Origin: Mycolicibacter heraklionensis
GTDB taxonomy: Bacteria > Actinomycetota > Actinomycetes > Mycobacteriales > Mycobacteriaceae
DNA length: 64,000 nt
NCBI RefSeq assembly: GCF_001021505.1
Contig: NZ_LDPO01000004.1
Coordinates: 186,001 to 250,000 of the forward strand
Direction: 5' to 3'
Positions 18,915 to 28,470 of this stretch are shown piece by piece. Within the stretch, counting starts at the first letter, position 1. Every line of letters starts with the position of its first letter. A program made the position numbers and the translations under genes. Under the pieces are notes generated by a model, which had not been told where the DNA came from, made no database searches, and was given only the letters and a program-made list of their open reading frames with translations.

Positions 18915-20660
18915 CTAGCGGCCCAGCGCCGCCAGAATCTCCCCGGCCAACTCCGCACCGACGGCCAGCTCACGGGTCTGCCCGGAGAAGCGATCCCGCA
19001 GTTCGACAACCCCCTCGGCCCAGCCACGCCCCAGCACCACGATCCACGGCACCCCGAGCAACTCGGCGTCTTTGAACTTCACTCCCGGCGAAGCCTGCCG
19101 GTCATCGAAGAGCACCTCCAGACCGAGCCGGTCCAGTTCGGCGGCCAGCTCGGTCGCGCCGGCGCGGGCGGCGTCGTCCTTGTTGGCGATCACCACGTGC
19201 ACGTCGAACGGCGCGACCTGCGACGGCCAGCGCAGGCCCAGCTCGTCATGCTGCTGTTCGGCGATGACAGCCACCAGCCGGGACACGCCGACACCGTAGG
19301 AGCCCATGGTGAGCCGCACCGGCCGGCCATCCTCGCCGAGAACGTCGACCGCGAACGCGTCGGTGTACTTGCGGCCGAGCTGGAAGATGTGGGCGATCTC
19401 GATCCCCCGGGCACTGACCAGCGGGCCGGCCCCGTCCGGTGACGGGTCCCCGTCCCGGACCTCGGCCGCCTCGATGGTGCCGTCGGCGACGAAATCACGC
19501 CCGGCGACCAGCCCCACGACGTGCTTGCCGGGTGCGTCGGCGCCGGTGATCCAGCTGGTGCCGTCCACCACACGCGGATCGACCAGGTAGCGGACCCCGT
19601 TGTCCTGCAATGCCTTCGGACCGATGTAGCCCTTCACCAAGAAGGGGTGTTTGGCGAAATCACCGTCATCGAGCAGTGCGTGCTCGGCGGGCTCGAGCGC
19701 CGCGCCGAGCCGCTTCTCGTCGATCTCGCGGTCGCCCGGCACTCCGATGCCCAGCAGCTCCCAGTCGCCGTCGGGTTGGCGGACCTTGAGCAGGACGTTC
19801 TTGAGGGTGTCGGCGGCGGTGACCGTACGGTCCAGCGCGCCGTTGGCCCAATCCACCAGGGTGGCAATCGTCGGAGTGTCGCCGGTGTCGTACACCTTCG
19901 CCTCGGGCAGGCCCTCGATCGATTGCGGTTCGGGGCGGGCGGTGGTCACCGCTTCGACATTGGCGGCGTAGCCGGACTCATGGCAGCGCACGAATGTGTC
20001 TTCACCGACCGCGCTCTCGGCGAGGAACTCCTCGGAGGCCGATCCGCCCATGGCGCCGGACACCGCGGAGACGATCACGTAGCGCACACCGAGCCGGTCG
20101 AAGATCCGCTGATAGGCCACCCGGTGCGCCTCGTAGGCGGCGGCCAGGCCGGCATCGTCCACGTCGAAGGAATACGAATCCTTCATCACGAACTCGCGGC
20201 CGCGCAGGATGCCGGCTCGCGGCCGCGCCTCATCGCGGTACTTGGTCTGGATCTGATACAGCACCACCGGGAAGTCCTTGTAGGAGTTGTACTCCCCCTT
20301 GACTGTCAGGGCGAACAGCTCCTCGTGGGTGGGGCCCAGCAAGTAGTCGTTGTCGCGGCGGTCCTTGAGCCGGAACAGGCCGTCGCCGTATTCCGTCCAG
20401 CGGTTGGTGGTCTCATAGGGTGCGCGGGGCAGCAGCGCCGGGAACAGGATCTCCTGGCCGCCGATGGCGTTCATCTCCTCGCGCACCACTTGCTCGATGT
20501 TGCGCAGCACTCGCAGACCCAGCGGCAGCCAGCTGTACAGACCGGGTGCGATCGGCCGGATGTAGCCGGCCCGGATCAGCAGCTTGTGGCTGGGGACTTC
20601 GGCATCGGCGGGGTCGTCGCGCAGGGTGCGCAGGAACAGTTGGGACATCCGGGTGATCAC
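18915..20660 (-). CDS. proS: Prolyl-tRNA synthetase
   Basis: A 581-residue bacterial-type ProRS that charges tRNA-Pro. Class II motifs are visible: motif 1 around [20 protein letters not shown], motif 2 in [21 protein letters not shown] and motif 3 in [17 protein letters not shown]. The ~180-residue editing (INS) domain lies between motifs 2 and 3. The anticodon-binding domain forms the C-terminus. I chose GTG 20660 ([12 protein letters not shown]) because it lies eight bases after a TAGGCT -10 box and matches the family length of about 582. ATG 20648 is the alternative. Confidence 0.95.
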   Translation of the reverse strand: MITRMSQLFLRTLRDDPADAEVPSHKLLIRAGYIRPIAPGLYSWLPLGLRVLRNIEQVVREEMNAIGGQEILFPALLPRAPYETTNRWTEYGDGLFRLKDRRDNDYLLGPTHEELFALTVKGEYNSYKDFPVVLYQIQTKYRDEARPRAGILRGREFVMKDSYSFDVDDAGLAAAYEAHRVAYQRIFDRLGVRYVIVSAVSGAMGGSASEEFLAESAVGEDTFVRCHESGYAANVEAVTTARPEPQSIEGLPEAKVYDTGDTPTIATLVDWANGALDRTVTAADTLKNVLLKVRQPDGDWELLGIGVPGDREIDEKRLGAALEPAEHALLDDGDFAKHPFLVKGYIGPKALQDNGVRYLVDPRVVDGTSWITGADAPGKHVVGLVAGRDFVADGTIEAAEVRDGDPSPDGAGPLVSARGIEIAHIFQLGRKYTDAFAVDVLGEDGRPVRLTMGSYGVGVSRLVAVIAEQQHDELGLRWPSQVAPFDVHVVIANKDDAARAGATELAAELDRLGLEVLFDDRQASPGVKFKDAELLGVPWIVVLGRGWAEGVVELRDRFSGQTRELAVGAELAGEILAALGR

Positions 20661-20668
20661 AGGCCGAG

Positions 20669-20674
20669 AGCCTA
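20669..20674 (-). promoter_or_regulatory. proS -10 box, leaderless
   Basis: TAGGCT on the minus strand fits TANNNT and ends eight bases before GTG 20660. That spacing supports a leaderless proS mRNA and the GTG over the downstream ATG. No Shine-Dalgarno is present. Confidence 0.45.
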
Positions 20675-20712
20675 TCTTCAGCCGCGAGCAGACGCGGACT
20701 TGCCCGGCGCGC

Positions 20713-20871
20713 CTACAGCTCCCCGGCCTCCACGGCCTCACGGGTGCGCTGGGCGCGGGCGATCTGGTCGGCCGAGAACCCGATGAGCAACGCCGCCCCG
20801 CCCACCAGGATCGCGATCGCCGCCACCCACAGCAGCGAATACGTGTAGCCGGCGCCCAGCGCAGCAGGCCG
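20713..20871 (-). pseudogene. C-terminal remnant of a second EfpA-like transporter
   Basis: Between proS and efpA a minus-strand frame ending at TAG 20713-20715 encodes about 47 residues, [18 protein letters not shown] continuing to [17 protein letters not shown]. It aligns with the last 45 residues of the adjacent intact EfpA (DAGYTYGLLWVAAVAVLV), more than half identical, including the final transmembrane helix and cytosolic tail. Upstream of about 20871 the similarity stops and there is no start. It is either the relic of a tandem duplicate pump or of a DHA2-family neighbour mostly deleted. It is too short to fold as a transporter. Confidence 0.8.
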
Positions 20872-20910
20872 GCTTAGCGGGGACCGTAAGTGCGGTGAAG
20901 CCAGGCGAAG

Positions 20911-22485
20911 TTACAGGTCGCCGAAGGCGTCCTGCACATCTTGGGCGTGCGCGACCTGCTTGGCGGTGTAACCGATCAGCAGGGAGATCGCGCCGACCAG
21001 GACGGCCACGGCCGCCACCCACAGCAGGCCGTAGGTATACCCGGCGTCCAACGCGGCGATCTGCGCGGGATTCATGGTCTTGACCGGCATGTTGGTGCCG
21101 CCCAGGTAGAGCGTGCGCGAGGTGATGACGGCCTGCACGACCGCCAGCACGATCGGCCCTCCGAGGTTCTGCAGCATCAGCGCGATCGCCGAGGTCGGGC
21201 CGATCTGGTCGAAGCCCACACCGGTGATCGCCGACAAGGTCAGCGGCACCACGATCATGCCGATGCCGAACCCGCCGAGCACGATCAACGTCACGAAGTT
21301 CGGGAAGTACGGGAGGTTCCGGTCGACGGTCGAGCCGTAGATCATCGCCCCGAGCACCACGATGCCACCGGCGATCACCAACGCCCGGGGCGGGAACCGC
21401 CGGACCAGCTGCGAGGACGCCGCCAGGCCGATGCCCAGCCCGATGACGAACGGGATGAATCCGACTCCGGCGCGCAGCGCCGAGTAGCCCATCAGATCCT
21501 GCACGTACAGGCCGATGGTCACAGTCACGGTGAACAGCACCCCGCCGGCCAGGAAGATCGCCGCGAAGGTCGCCACCCGGTTGCGGTCCTTGAACAGGCT
21601 GAACGGCACCACCGGGTTCTGGGCGGTGCGCTCGACGACGACGAACGCCAGCATCGCCACGATCGCGACCACGCCCGAGCCGATGGTGATGACCGAGATC
21701 CAGCCCTTCTCCGGGCCGATCGTGAACGCGAATACCGCGGCGGTGCAGCCCAGGGTCGCCAGCAGCGCCCCGGCGGCGTCGAGCTTCATCCGCTCCCGAT
21801 GGGTCTCGGTCAGTGCGGTGCGGGCCAAGTAGATCATCAGCAGGCCGATCGGCACGTTGACACCGAACGCCAGCCGCCACGACAGCTCGGTCAGCGCACC
21901 ACCGACCACCAAGCCCATCACCGAACCGACGGCGGTCATCGCGCCGAATACCGCGGTTGCGGCATTACGGGCCGGCCCCTTCGGGAAGGTGGTGGCGATC
22001 AGCGCCAGTGCGGTCGGTGAGGCGATGGCCGAGCCGACCCCCTGCAGCAGTCGGGCGATGACCAGCGTGGGCGCATCCCAGGCCACCGCGCACAGGACCG
22101 ACGCGATGGTGAACAGCGCGACCCCGCTGATGAAGGTGCGCTTGCGGCCGATGGTGTCGCCGAGTCGGCCGCCGAGCAGCATCAGGCCGCCGAAGGTCAG
22201 CACGTAGGCACTGATCACCCAGCCGCGACCCGCGTCGGACAGGCCCAGATCGTCTTGGATCTTAGGAAGCGCGACGATGGCGACCGTGCTGTCCATGGTG
22301 GCCAGCAGCTGCATGCCACCGATCGCGATCACGGCGTAGATAAAGCGACGAGACGGCAGCCAGGACGACACATACTTGCTGGTCCAGCTCACGAGATCGG
22401 AGCCGGCTCGCCCCCGGGGAACCTGCCCGGCAGCGCCTTCGGACCGCTGCACGGTCGCACGCCCTGCATCATCAAGTGCAGTCAT
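20911..22485 (-). CDS. efpA: EfpA, DHA2-family drug efflux transporter
   Basis: A 524-residue major facilitator with 14 predicted helices (DHA2/QacA family). EfpA exports drugs and, from recent work on the family, lipids. An N-terminal cytosolic part of about 45 residues precedes helix 1 (FIYAVIAIGGMQLLATMDST). Motif A GGRLGDTIGRKR is in loop 2-3. Helix 5 motif C-like GAMTAVGSVMGLVVGGAL is present. The last helix is GLLWVAAVAVLVGAISLLI. The ATG 22485 follows a TAGGGT box by eight bases, suggesting a leaderless mRNA. A truncated copy of its C-terminus lies just downstream. Confidence 0.93.
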   Translation of the reverse strand: MTALDDAGRATVQRSEGAAGQVPRGRAGSDLVSWTSKYVSSWLPSRRFIYAVIAIGGMQLLATMDSTVAIVALPKIQDDLGLSDAGRGWVISAYVLTFGGLMLLGGRLGDTIGRKRTFISGVALFTIASVLCAVAWDAPTLVIARLLQGVGSAIASPTALALIATTFPKGPARNAATAVFGAMTAVGSVMGLVVGGALTELSWRLAFGVNVPIGLLMIYLARTALTETHRERMKLDAAGALLATLGCTAAVFAFTIGPEKGWISVITIGSGVVAIVAMLAFVVVERTAQNPVVPFSLFKDRNRVATFAAIFLAGGVLFTVTVTIGLYVQDLMGYSALRAGVGFIPFVIGLGIGLAASSQLVRRFPPRALVIAGGIVVLGAMIYGSTVDRNLPYFPNFVTLIVLGGFGIGMIVVPLTLSAITGVGFDQIGPTSAIALMLQNLGGPIVLAVVQAVITSRTLYLGGTNMPVKTMNPAQIAALDAGYTYGLLWVAAVAVLVGAISLLIGYTAKQVAHAQDVQDAFGDL

Positions 22486-22493
22486 AACCGGCT

Positions 22494-22510
22494 ACCCTAC
22501 AGTAATATTA
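22494..22510 (-). promoter_or_regulatory. efpA promoter with TAATATTA palindrome
   Basis: In the 33-bp gap between cysG and efpA the minus strand reads TAATATTA (22510-22503) then TAGGGT (22499-22494), which ends eight bases before the efpA ATG. The perfect 8-bp AT palindrome just upstream of the -10 box could be a repressor site. Evidence is positional only. Confidence 0.4.
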
Positions 22511-22518
22511 AGAGCTGT

Positions 22519-23727
22519 TTAAACCCCGAAACCTGCGACGGCCCCGATAATGACGATCGCGGGAGGTCGGATGCCCTCCGCGCGGATTTTCTCGGGCGCG
22601 TCGGCCAGGGTCGCTCGTAGCGTGTGCTGGGCCGGCGTGGTGCCGTGTTGCACCACCAGAACCGGCGTATCCGCAGGTCGTTCGCCTTTTTGCAGCACCG
22701 CGCAGAATTGTTCGATGCGTTCGATAGCCATCAGCAACACGATGGTTCCGCGCAGTGCGGCCAGGGCGTCCCAATTCACTAACGATTCGGGATCGTCGGG
22801 TGCGACATGCCCGCTGACCACCACAAACTCGTGGTTGACAGCCCGGTGGGTGACCGGCACTCCGGCCAGAGCCGGTACCGCTATGGCACTGGTCACACCC
22901 GGTACCACCGTCACCGGGATACCGGCCTCGGCGCAGGCCAGGACCTCTTCGTAGCCGCGGGCGAACACGAACGGGTCGCCGCCCTTGAGGCGCACCACGA
23001 ACTTGCCGACCTTGGCGCGTTCGATCATCAGCGCGTTGATGGCGTCCTGCGCCATTGCCCGCCCGTAGGGAATCTTGGCGGCGTCGATGACTTCGACGTT
23101 CGGCGGCAGTTCGGCGAGCAGTTCGGGCGGGGCAAGCCGGTCGGTCACCACGACGTCGGCGTGCGAGAGCATGCGACGGCCGCGCACCGTGATCAGTTCC
23201 GGATCGCCGGGTCCGCCGCCTACCAGCGCCACACCGCCGCGCACCACGTCGGAGGTCTCTGCGGTAATGGCTCCGGACTGCAGGGCCTCCCGGATCGCCG
23301 AGCGGATCGCCGCCGACCGGTTGTGCTCGCCGCCGGCCAGAACGCCCACCGACAGACCGGAGTAACCGAAGGTGGCCGGGGTGACCGCGGATCCCTCGAC
23401 GGCCAGATCGGCCCGCACACAGAAGATCTGGCGACGATCGGCCTCAGCCACAATGGCGGCGTTGACCTCCGGGTCGTCGGTGGCCGCGATCGCATACCAA
23501 GCGTCGGCCAGATCTCCGTCGCGGTAGGCGCGCGAGACCAGCGTGATGCCGGGCTTGCGCTCCCCCAGCGCTTCGACCGCCGGGGTGGCGCTGGGTGCGA
23601 TCACCAGCACCTGCGCGCCGCTGTCCACCAACAGCGGAAGTCGTCGCTGCGCGACGCTTCCCGCGCCCACAACGACAACCTTGCGGCCGGCCAGCCGTAA
23701 ACCGGCCAGGTAGGGGTTCTCGGTCAC
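22519..23727 (-). CDS. cysG: Bifunctional siroheme synthase CysG/CobA
   Basis: A 402-residue fusion. Residues about 1-150 form the precorrin-2 dehydrogenase domain with a Rossmann start (VVVVGAGSVAQRRLPLLVDS). Residues about 160-402 are uroporphyrinogen-III C-methyltransferase with GGGPGDPELITVRG, VVTDRL and VRLKGGDPFVFARG. It makes precorrin-2 and sirohydrochlorin for siroheme (sulfite/nitrite reductases) and cobalamin. Siroheme is needed to use the sulfite released by sulfonate enzymes such as those at 2506-4794. The start is GTG 23727. The cobO/cobB-type genes that neighbour cysG in M. tuberculosis are not here; mqo is adjacent instead. Confidence 0.92.
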   Translation of the reverse strand: MTENPYLAGLRLAGRKVVVVGAGSVAQRRLPLLVDSGAQVLVIAPSATPAVEALGERKPGITLVSRAYRDGDLADAWYAIAATDDPEVNAAIVAEADRRQIFCVRADLAVEGSAVTPATFGYSGLSVGVLAGGEHNRSAAIRSAIREALQSGAITAETSDVVRGGVALVGGGPGDPELITVRGRRMLSHADVVVTDRLAPPELLAELPPNVEVIDAAKIPYGRAMAQDAINALMIERAKVGKFVVRLKGGDPFVFARGYEEVLACAEAGIPVTVVPGVTSAIAVPALAGVPVTHRAVNHEFVVVSGHVAPDDPESLVNWDALAALRGTIVLLMAIERIEQFCAVLQKGERPADTPVLVVQHGTTPAQHTLRATLADAPEKIRAEGIRPPAIVIIGAVAGFGV

Positions 23728-23747
23728 CCGGCAACTCTAGTGGCCCA

Positions 23748-25217
23748 TCAGGTGAGCTGAAGCTGTCGGCTGCCCCACTGCCACACCTGCTCGTATAACG
23801 CGGGCTCTTCGGAGAGTCGCGTGCCCAACGAGGGCACCATCTCTTTGAGCGTCGGCAGCCACTGCGCGAACTTCCCGGCGAAACAGCGCGCCAGCACCTC
23901 CAGCATCGCCGGCACCGCGGTCGAAGCGCCGGGTGAGGCACCGAGCAGTCCCGCGATGCTGCCGTCGCCGGCGCTGACGATCGTGGTGTCGAAATCGAGT
24001 TGTCCGCCGCGGATCACCTGCACGCGCTGGCCGGCCCGGATCTCATGCCAGTCCGCTTGATCGGCAGGCGGCAGGAACTCCCGCAGCGCCTCGACACGGG
24101 TGGCGTGTGTCCGCCGCAGTTGGCCGAGCAGGTACCCGACCAGTTCGCGCTCCCGGATCCCGGCGCTCAGCAGTGACTTCACGTTGTCGAAGCGGACCGA
24201 TCTCGGCAGGTCCGTGGCGCGCCCGTGCTTGAGGAACTTCGGAGACCAGCCGGCAAACGGCCCGAACAGCAGCCACGACGCACCATTGACCATCCGGGAG
24301 TCCAGGTGCGGGGCCGTCGTCGACGGCGCACCCGGGACCGGGGCGCCGTACACCTTGGCGCGGTGTCCGGCGGTCAGCTGCGCGGCGCCACAGCGCAGGA
24401 ACACCCCACCGATCGGGAAGCCGCCGTAGCCCCGCACTTCGGGGATCCCCGCGCGCTGCAACAAGCCCAGCGTCGCTCCCCCGGCGCCGATGAAGACGAA
24501 TTTGGCATTGAGCCTTCGGGTTTCGCCGGTTCGGCGGTTGGCCAGGCCCAACGTCCAGCTGCCGTCGGACTCCCGGCGCAGCGAGCGCAACTCGTGGCCG
24601 AAGAACACCGCAGTGCCGTGGCGCACGCCGTAGCCGATGAGCTGGCCGGCCAGCGCACCGAAGTCGACGTCGGTGCCATGCGGCGCCCAGTCCAGGGCCA
24701 CCGGCACGTCGGGATCTCTCCCGGCGGCCATCGCGGGCAGGCGCGCGGCGAACTCGCCGAAGTCGGTGATGAACTCGGTTCCGGCGAACAACGGGTTGCC
24801 GGCCAGCGCACGATGGCGCCGCCGCAGGTAGTCCACGCCCTCGGTGCCGTACACGAAGCTGACGTGCGGGATCGGATGCACGAAGTCGCGCGGTTGCTCC
24901 AGCAGGCCGTTTTCCACGGCATACGCCCAGAACTGCCGGGTCACCTGGAACTGCTCGTTGACGCGCACCGCTTTGGCGGTGTCGATCGAGCCGTCGGGCT
25001 GCTGCGGTGTGTAGAACAGTTCGCACAGTCCGGCGTGGCCGGTTCCGGCGTTGTTCCACGGATCGCTGCTCTCGCCGGCGGCGGATTCCAACCGCTCAAC
25101 GATGGTGATTGCGGCGTTGGGTTCCAGGCGGCGCAGGATCGCCCCCAAGGTGGCGCTCATGATGCCCGCGCCGATCAGCGCTACGTCGGTCATCTCGGTC
25201 TGAACCGATGTGGACAC
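23748..25217 (-). CDS. mqo: Malate:quinone oxidoreductase
   Basis: A 489-residue peripheral membrane FAD enzyme oxidising malate to oxaloacetate and passing electrons to menaquinone. The FAD-binding start [20 protein letters not shown] (about residues 12-31) and the family blocks [32 protein letters not shown] and [14 protein letters not shown] are present. The GTG at 25217 lies six bases from a TAATCT box on its strand, a leaderless arrangement. It is divergent from mtr across 38 bases. Confidence 0.94.
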   Translation of the reverse strand: MSTSVQTEMTDVALIGAGIMSATLGAILRRLEPNAAITIVERLESAAGESSDPWNNAGTGHAGLCELFYTPQQPDGSIDTAKAVRVNEQFQVTRQFWAYAVENGLLEQPRDFVHPIPHVSFVYGTEGVDYLRRRHRALAGNPLFAGTEFITDFGEFAARLPAMAAGRDPDVPVALDWAPHGTDVDFGALAGQLIGYGVRHGTAVFFGHELRSLRRESDGSWTLGLANRRTGETRRLNAKFVFIGAGGATLGLLQRAGIPEVRGYGGFPIGGVFLRCGAAQLTAGHRAKVYGAPVPGAPSTTAPHLDSRMVNGASWLLFGPFAGWSPKFLKHGRATDLPRSVRFDNVKSLLSAGIRERELVGYLLGQLRRTHATRVEALREFLPPADQADWHEIRAGQRVQVIRGGQLDFDTTIVSAGDGSIAGLLGASPGASTAVPAMLEVLARCFAGKFAQWLPTLKEMVPSLGTRLSEEPALYEQVWQWGSRQLQLT

Positions 25218-25255
25218 GCCATCAGATTAGCCCGCACACCGTTTAGGCTGACGCA
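25218..25255. promoter_or_regulatory. Symmetric divergent leaderless promoters of mqo and mtr
   Basis: The whole gap is 38 bp. TAATCT on the minus strand (25229-25224) ends six bases before the mqo GTG. TAGGCT on the plus strand (25244-25249) ends six bases before the mtr ATG. Both fit TANNNT with the first base of the start codon as the expected +1. The -35 regions must overlap the opposite promoter, so the two probably compete. Confidence 0.6.
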
Positions 25256-26644
25256 ATGGAGAGCTACGACCTGGCGATCATCGGAACCGGTTCGGGCAAC
25301 AGCATTCTCGACGAGCGCTACGCGGACAAGCGGGTGGCGATCTGCGAGCAGGGCACTTTCGGCGGCACCTGCCTCAATGTGGGCTGCATCCCGACCAAGA
25401 TGTTCGTCTACGCCGCCGAGGTCGCCAAGACGGTGACCGAGGCGTCGCGCTACGGGATTGACGCTCACATCGACGGTGTGCGCTGGGACGACATCGTCTC
25501 GCGGGTGTTCGGGCGGATCGACCCGATCGCCGCCGGCGGCGAGCAGTACCGCCGCAGCCTGCCAAACGTCGACGTCTACGGCGAGCACACCCGGTTCGGC
25601 CCGGTCGGCGCGTGCGGCCGGTACCTATTGCTCACCGCCGGCGGCGAGCAGTTCAGCGCCGAGCAGGTGGTGATCGCGGCCGGGTCGCGCTCGGCAATCC
25701 CGCCCGCCATCGCCAACAGCGGGGCGCATTACTACACCAGCGACGACATCATGCGGATCGCTGAGCTGCCCGAGCATCTGGTGATCGTGGGCGGCGGCTT
25801 CATCGCCGCCGAGTTCGCCCACGTTTTCTCCGCCTTGGGAGTCCGGGTCACGGTGGTGATCCGCGGCTCGACCTTGCTACGGCACTGCGACGAGACCGTG
25901 GCCGAACGCTTCACCCGGATCGCCGCGGCCAAGTGGGAGCTGCGCTCGCACCGCAACGTGGTCGCAGCCCGCCAGGAAGGATCCGCCGGGCCGGGTGTCG
26001 TCGTGGAGCTTGACGACGGCTCGGTGCTGCGGGCCGACGCGATGCTGGTGGCCACCGGGCGGGTGCCCAACGGTGACCTGCTGGACGCCGAGCAGGCCGG
26101 TGTCGTCGTCGCAGGCGGGCGGGTGACCGTCGACAAGTACCAACGTACTTCGGCGCGCGGAGTTTTCGCGCTCGGCGACGTGTCCTCGCCCTACGAGCTC
26201 AAGCATGTCGCCAACCACGAAGCCAGGGTGGTGCAACACAACCTGCTGTGCGACTGGGACGACGTGGACTCGATGCGGATCACCGACCACCGCTATGTGC
26301 CGGCCGCGGTCTTCACCGATCCGCAGATCGCTGCGGTCGGACTGACCGAAACACAGGCGTTGGCAAAGGGTCTCGATATCTCGGTGAAGATCCAGGATTA
26401 CGGTGACGTCGCCTACGGCTGGGCGATGGAGGACAGCAACGGATTTGTCAAGCTCATCGCCGAACGCGGCACCGGACGGCTCCTCGGCGCACACATCATG
26501 GGCTACCAGGCGTCGTCGATCATCCAGCCGCTGATTCAGGCGATGAGCTTCGGTCTCACCGCGCCGGAGATGGCCCGCGGTCAATACTGGATCCACCCGG
26601 CGCTGCCCGAGGTCGTGGAGAACGCACTGCTCGGCCTGGAGTGA
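25256..26644 (+). CDS. mtr: Mycothione reductase
   Basis: A 462-residue FAD/NADPH pyridine-nucleotide disulfide oxidoreductase that reduces oxidised mycothiol, keeping the thiol pool of mycobacteria reduced. It starts [20 protein letters not shown] (FAD site). The redox disulfide is C39-C44 in [13 protein letters not shown]. The NADPH domain has [17 protein letters not shown] (about 178-194). [19 protein letters not shown] is the FAD-diphosphate segment. The C-terminal interface holds the catalytic His-Glu in [15 protein letters not shown]. The length equals that of Rv2855 to my memory. It appears leaderless, and is followed after 12 bases by an acyl-CoA dehydrogenase gene. Confidence 0.94.
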   Translation: MESYDLAIIGTGSGNSILDERYADKRVAICEQGTFGGTCLNVGCIPTKMFVYAAEVAKTVTEASRYGIDAHIDGVRWDDIVSRVFGRIDPIAAGGEQYRRSLPNVDVYGEHTRFGPVGACGRYLLLTAGGEQFSAEQVVIAAGSRSAIPPAIANSGAHYYTSDDIMRIAELPEHLVIVGGGFIAAEFAHVFSALGVRVTVVIRGSTLLRHCDETVAERFTRIAAAKWELRSHRNVVAARQEGSAGPGVVVELDDGSVLRADAMLVATGRVPNGDLLDAEQAGVVVAGGRVTVDKYQRTSARGVFALGDVSSPYELKHVANHEARVVQHNLLCDWDDVDSMRITDHRYVPAAVFTDPQIAAVGLTETQALAKGLDISVKIQDYGDVAYGWAMEDSNGFVKLIAERGTGRLLGAHIMGYQASSIIQPLIQAMSFGLTAPEMARGQYWIHPALPEVVENALLGLE

Positions 26645-26656
26645 AAGGTTCGCCAG

Positions 26657-28453
26657 ATGAAGTCCACCCTGCTGTCCCGCCAAGACCTCGATTTCCTGCT
26701 GTTCGACTGGCTGCGCGTCGACGAACTCACCGGGCGAGACCGCTTCTCCGAACATTCCCGGGAAACCTTCTCCGACACACTCGATTTGTGCGAGCAGTTG
26801 GCCACTCGCTATTTCGCCCCGCACAACAAGAAGAGCGACGCTCACGAGCCCACCTTCGACGGGACGAAAGTCACCATCATCGGTGAAGTCAAGGAGGCAC
26901 TGGCGGCCTGCGCCGAGGCTGAGCTGATCGGCATGGCCATGGACTACTCGCTGGGCGGTGCGCAATTGCCGGCAACGGTGGCCCAGGCCGGCTTCGCCTG
27001 GCTGTTCGCCGCCAACGTCAGCACCGCCGGCTATCCGATGCTGACCATGGCCAACGCGAACCTGCTCGCCAAGTTCGGCAGCGAAGAACAGGTCACCGCC
27101 TTCGTCAAACCCATGCTCGCCGGCCGCTTCTTCGGGACGATGTGCCTCTCGGAGACTCAGGCCGGTTCATCGCTGGCCGACATCACCACCCGTGCGGAGC
27201 CCCGGGCCGACGGCACCTTCCGGCTGTTCGGATCGAAGATGTGGATCTCCGGTGGCGAACACGACCTGACCGACAACATCGTCCACCTGGTGCTGGCCAA
27301 GATCCCGGGCGGCCCGGCCGGCACCAAAGGGATCTCGCTGTTCATCGTGCCGAAGTATCTGGTGAATACCGACGGCACGCTGGGTGAGCGCAACGACGTC
27401 GTGCTGGCTGGGCTCAACCACAAGATGGGCTATCGCGGAATCACCAACACCGTGCTCAACTTCGGGGAGGGCGGCCACCGACCCGGCGGCGAGCCGGGCG
27501 CGGTCGGCTATCTCGTGGGCGACGAGCACCGCGGCTTGACCTACATGTTCCACATGATGAACGAAGCCCGCCTCGGCGTGGGCATGGGTGCCATCGCGCT
27601 CGGCTACACCGGCTACCTGAAGTCGCTGGACTACGCGCGCAGCCGTCCACAGGGGCGTCCGGCGACCACGAAAGACCCTGCGATGCCGCAGGTTCCGATC
27701 ATCGAGCACGCGGATGTCAGGCGGATGCTGCTCGCGCAGAAGTCCTACGTCGAGGGAGCGCTCGCCTTGGCTCTCTATTGCGCGCGGGTCGTCGACATCG
27801 CGCACACCGCCGAATCCGCTGAGGAACTTGACCACGCCACCGCGCTGCTGGACATCCTCACCCCGATCGCCAAGAGCTGGCCGTCGCAGTGGTGCCTGGC
27901 GGCCAACGATCTGGCGATCCAGGTGCACGGCGGTTACGGCTACACCCGCGAGTACGACGTCGAACAGCACTACCGGGACAACCGGCTCAACCCGATCCAC
28001 GAGGGCACCCACGGCATCCAGAGCCTGGACCTGTTGGGCCGCAAGGTGGTGCAACGCGACGGGGCCAGCCTGGCCGCGCTACACCGGACAATGACCGAGA
28101 GCACCGCGGCCGCGCATGGGGCCGGCGGCGAACTGGCCGATATGGCCACCCAACTCGACACGGTGATCCAGCGACTGGTATCCGTCACCGCGGGCATGTT
28201 CGCCGCCGGCGACATCGATGCCGCGCTGGCCAACAGCGCGGTCTATCTGGAGGCCTTCGGCCATGTGGTGATCGCCTGGATCTGGCTGGAGCAGCTGTTG
28301 GCCGCCCAGGGGCGCACCGGGGACTTTTTCGACGGCAAACGCCAGGCGGCCCGGTACTTCTTCCGGTATGAGCTGCCGAAGACCGGTCCGCAGCTCGACC
28401 TGCTGGAAAGCCTGGACCGCACGACTCTGGAGATGCGGCCGGAGTGGTTCTGA
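26657..28453 (+). CDS. Large acyl-CoA dehydrogenase (FadE-type)
   Basis: A 598-residue FAD enzyme of the larger acyl-CoA dehydrogenases (DmdC/FadE5-like), with an extra C-terminal helical domain beyond the usual ~380-residue core. Visible are MCLSETQAGSSLADITTRA (flavin-binding, about 160-178), MWISGGEHD, QVHGGYGYTREYDVEQHYRD (about 420-439) and the catalytic base Glu in NPIHEGTHGIQ. It should introduce a 2,3-double bond into an acyl-CoA. It lies 12 bases behind mtr, so it is probably co-transcribed. It converges with the oxidoreductase gene at 28471. I recall no equivalent at this position in M. tuberculosis. Chain length unknown. Confidence 0.88.
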   Translation: MKSTLLSRQDLDFLLFDWLRVDELTGRDRFSEHSRETFSDTLDLCEQLATRYFAPHNKKSDAHEPTFDGTKVTIIGEVKEALAACAEAELIGMAMDYSLGGAQLPATVAQAGFAWLFAANVSTAGYPMLTMANANLLAKFGSEEQVTAFVKPMLAGRFFGTMCLSETQAGSSLADITTRAEPRADGTFRLFGSKMWISGGEHDLTDNIVHLVLAKIPGGPAGTKGISLFIVPKYLVNTDGTLGERNDVVLAGLNHKMGYRGITNTVLNFGEGGHRPGGEPGAVGYLVGDEHRGLTYMFHMMNEARLGVGMGAIALGYTGYLKSLDYARSRPQGRPATTKDPAMPQVPIIEHADVRRMLLAQKSYVEGALALALYCARVVDIAHTAESAEELDHATALLDILTPIAKSWPSQWCLAANDLAIQVHGGYGYTREYDVEQHYRDNRLNPIHEGTHGIQSLDLLGRKVVQRDGASLAALHRTMTESTAAAHGAGGELADMATQLDTVIQRLVSVTAGMFAAGDIDAALANSAVYLEAFGHVVIAWIWLEQLLAAQGRTGDFFDGKRQAARYFFRYELPKTGPQLDLLESLDRTTLEMRPEWF

Positions 28454-28470
28454 CGTAGGCCGAAGCGGCT

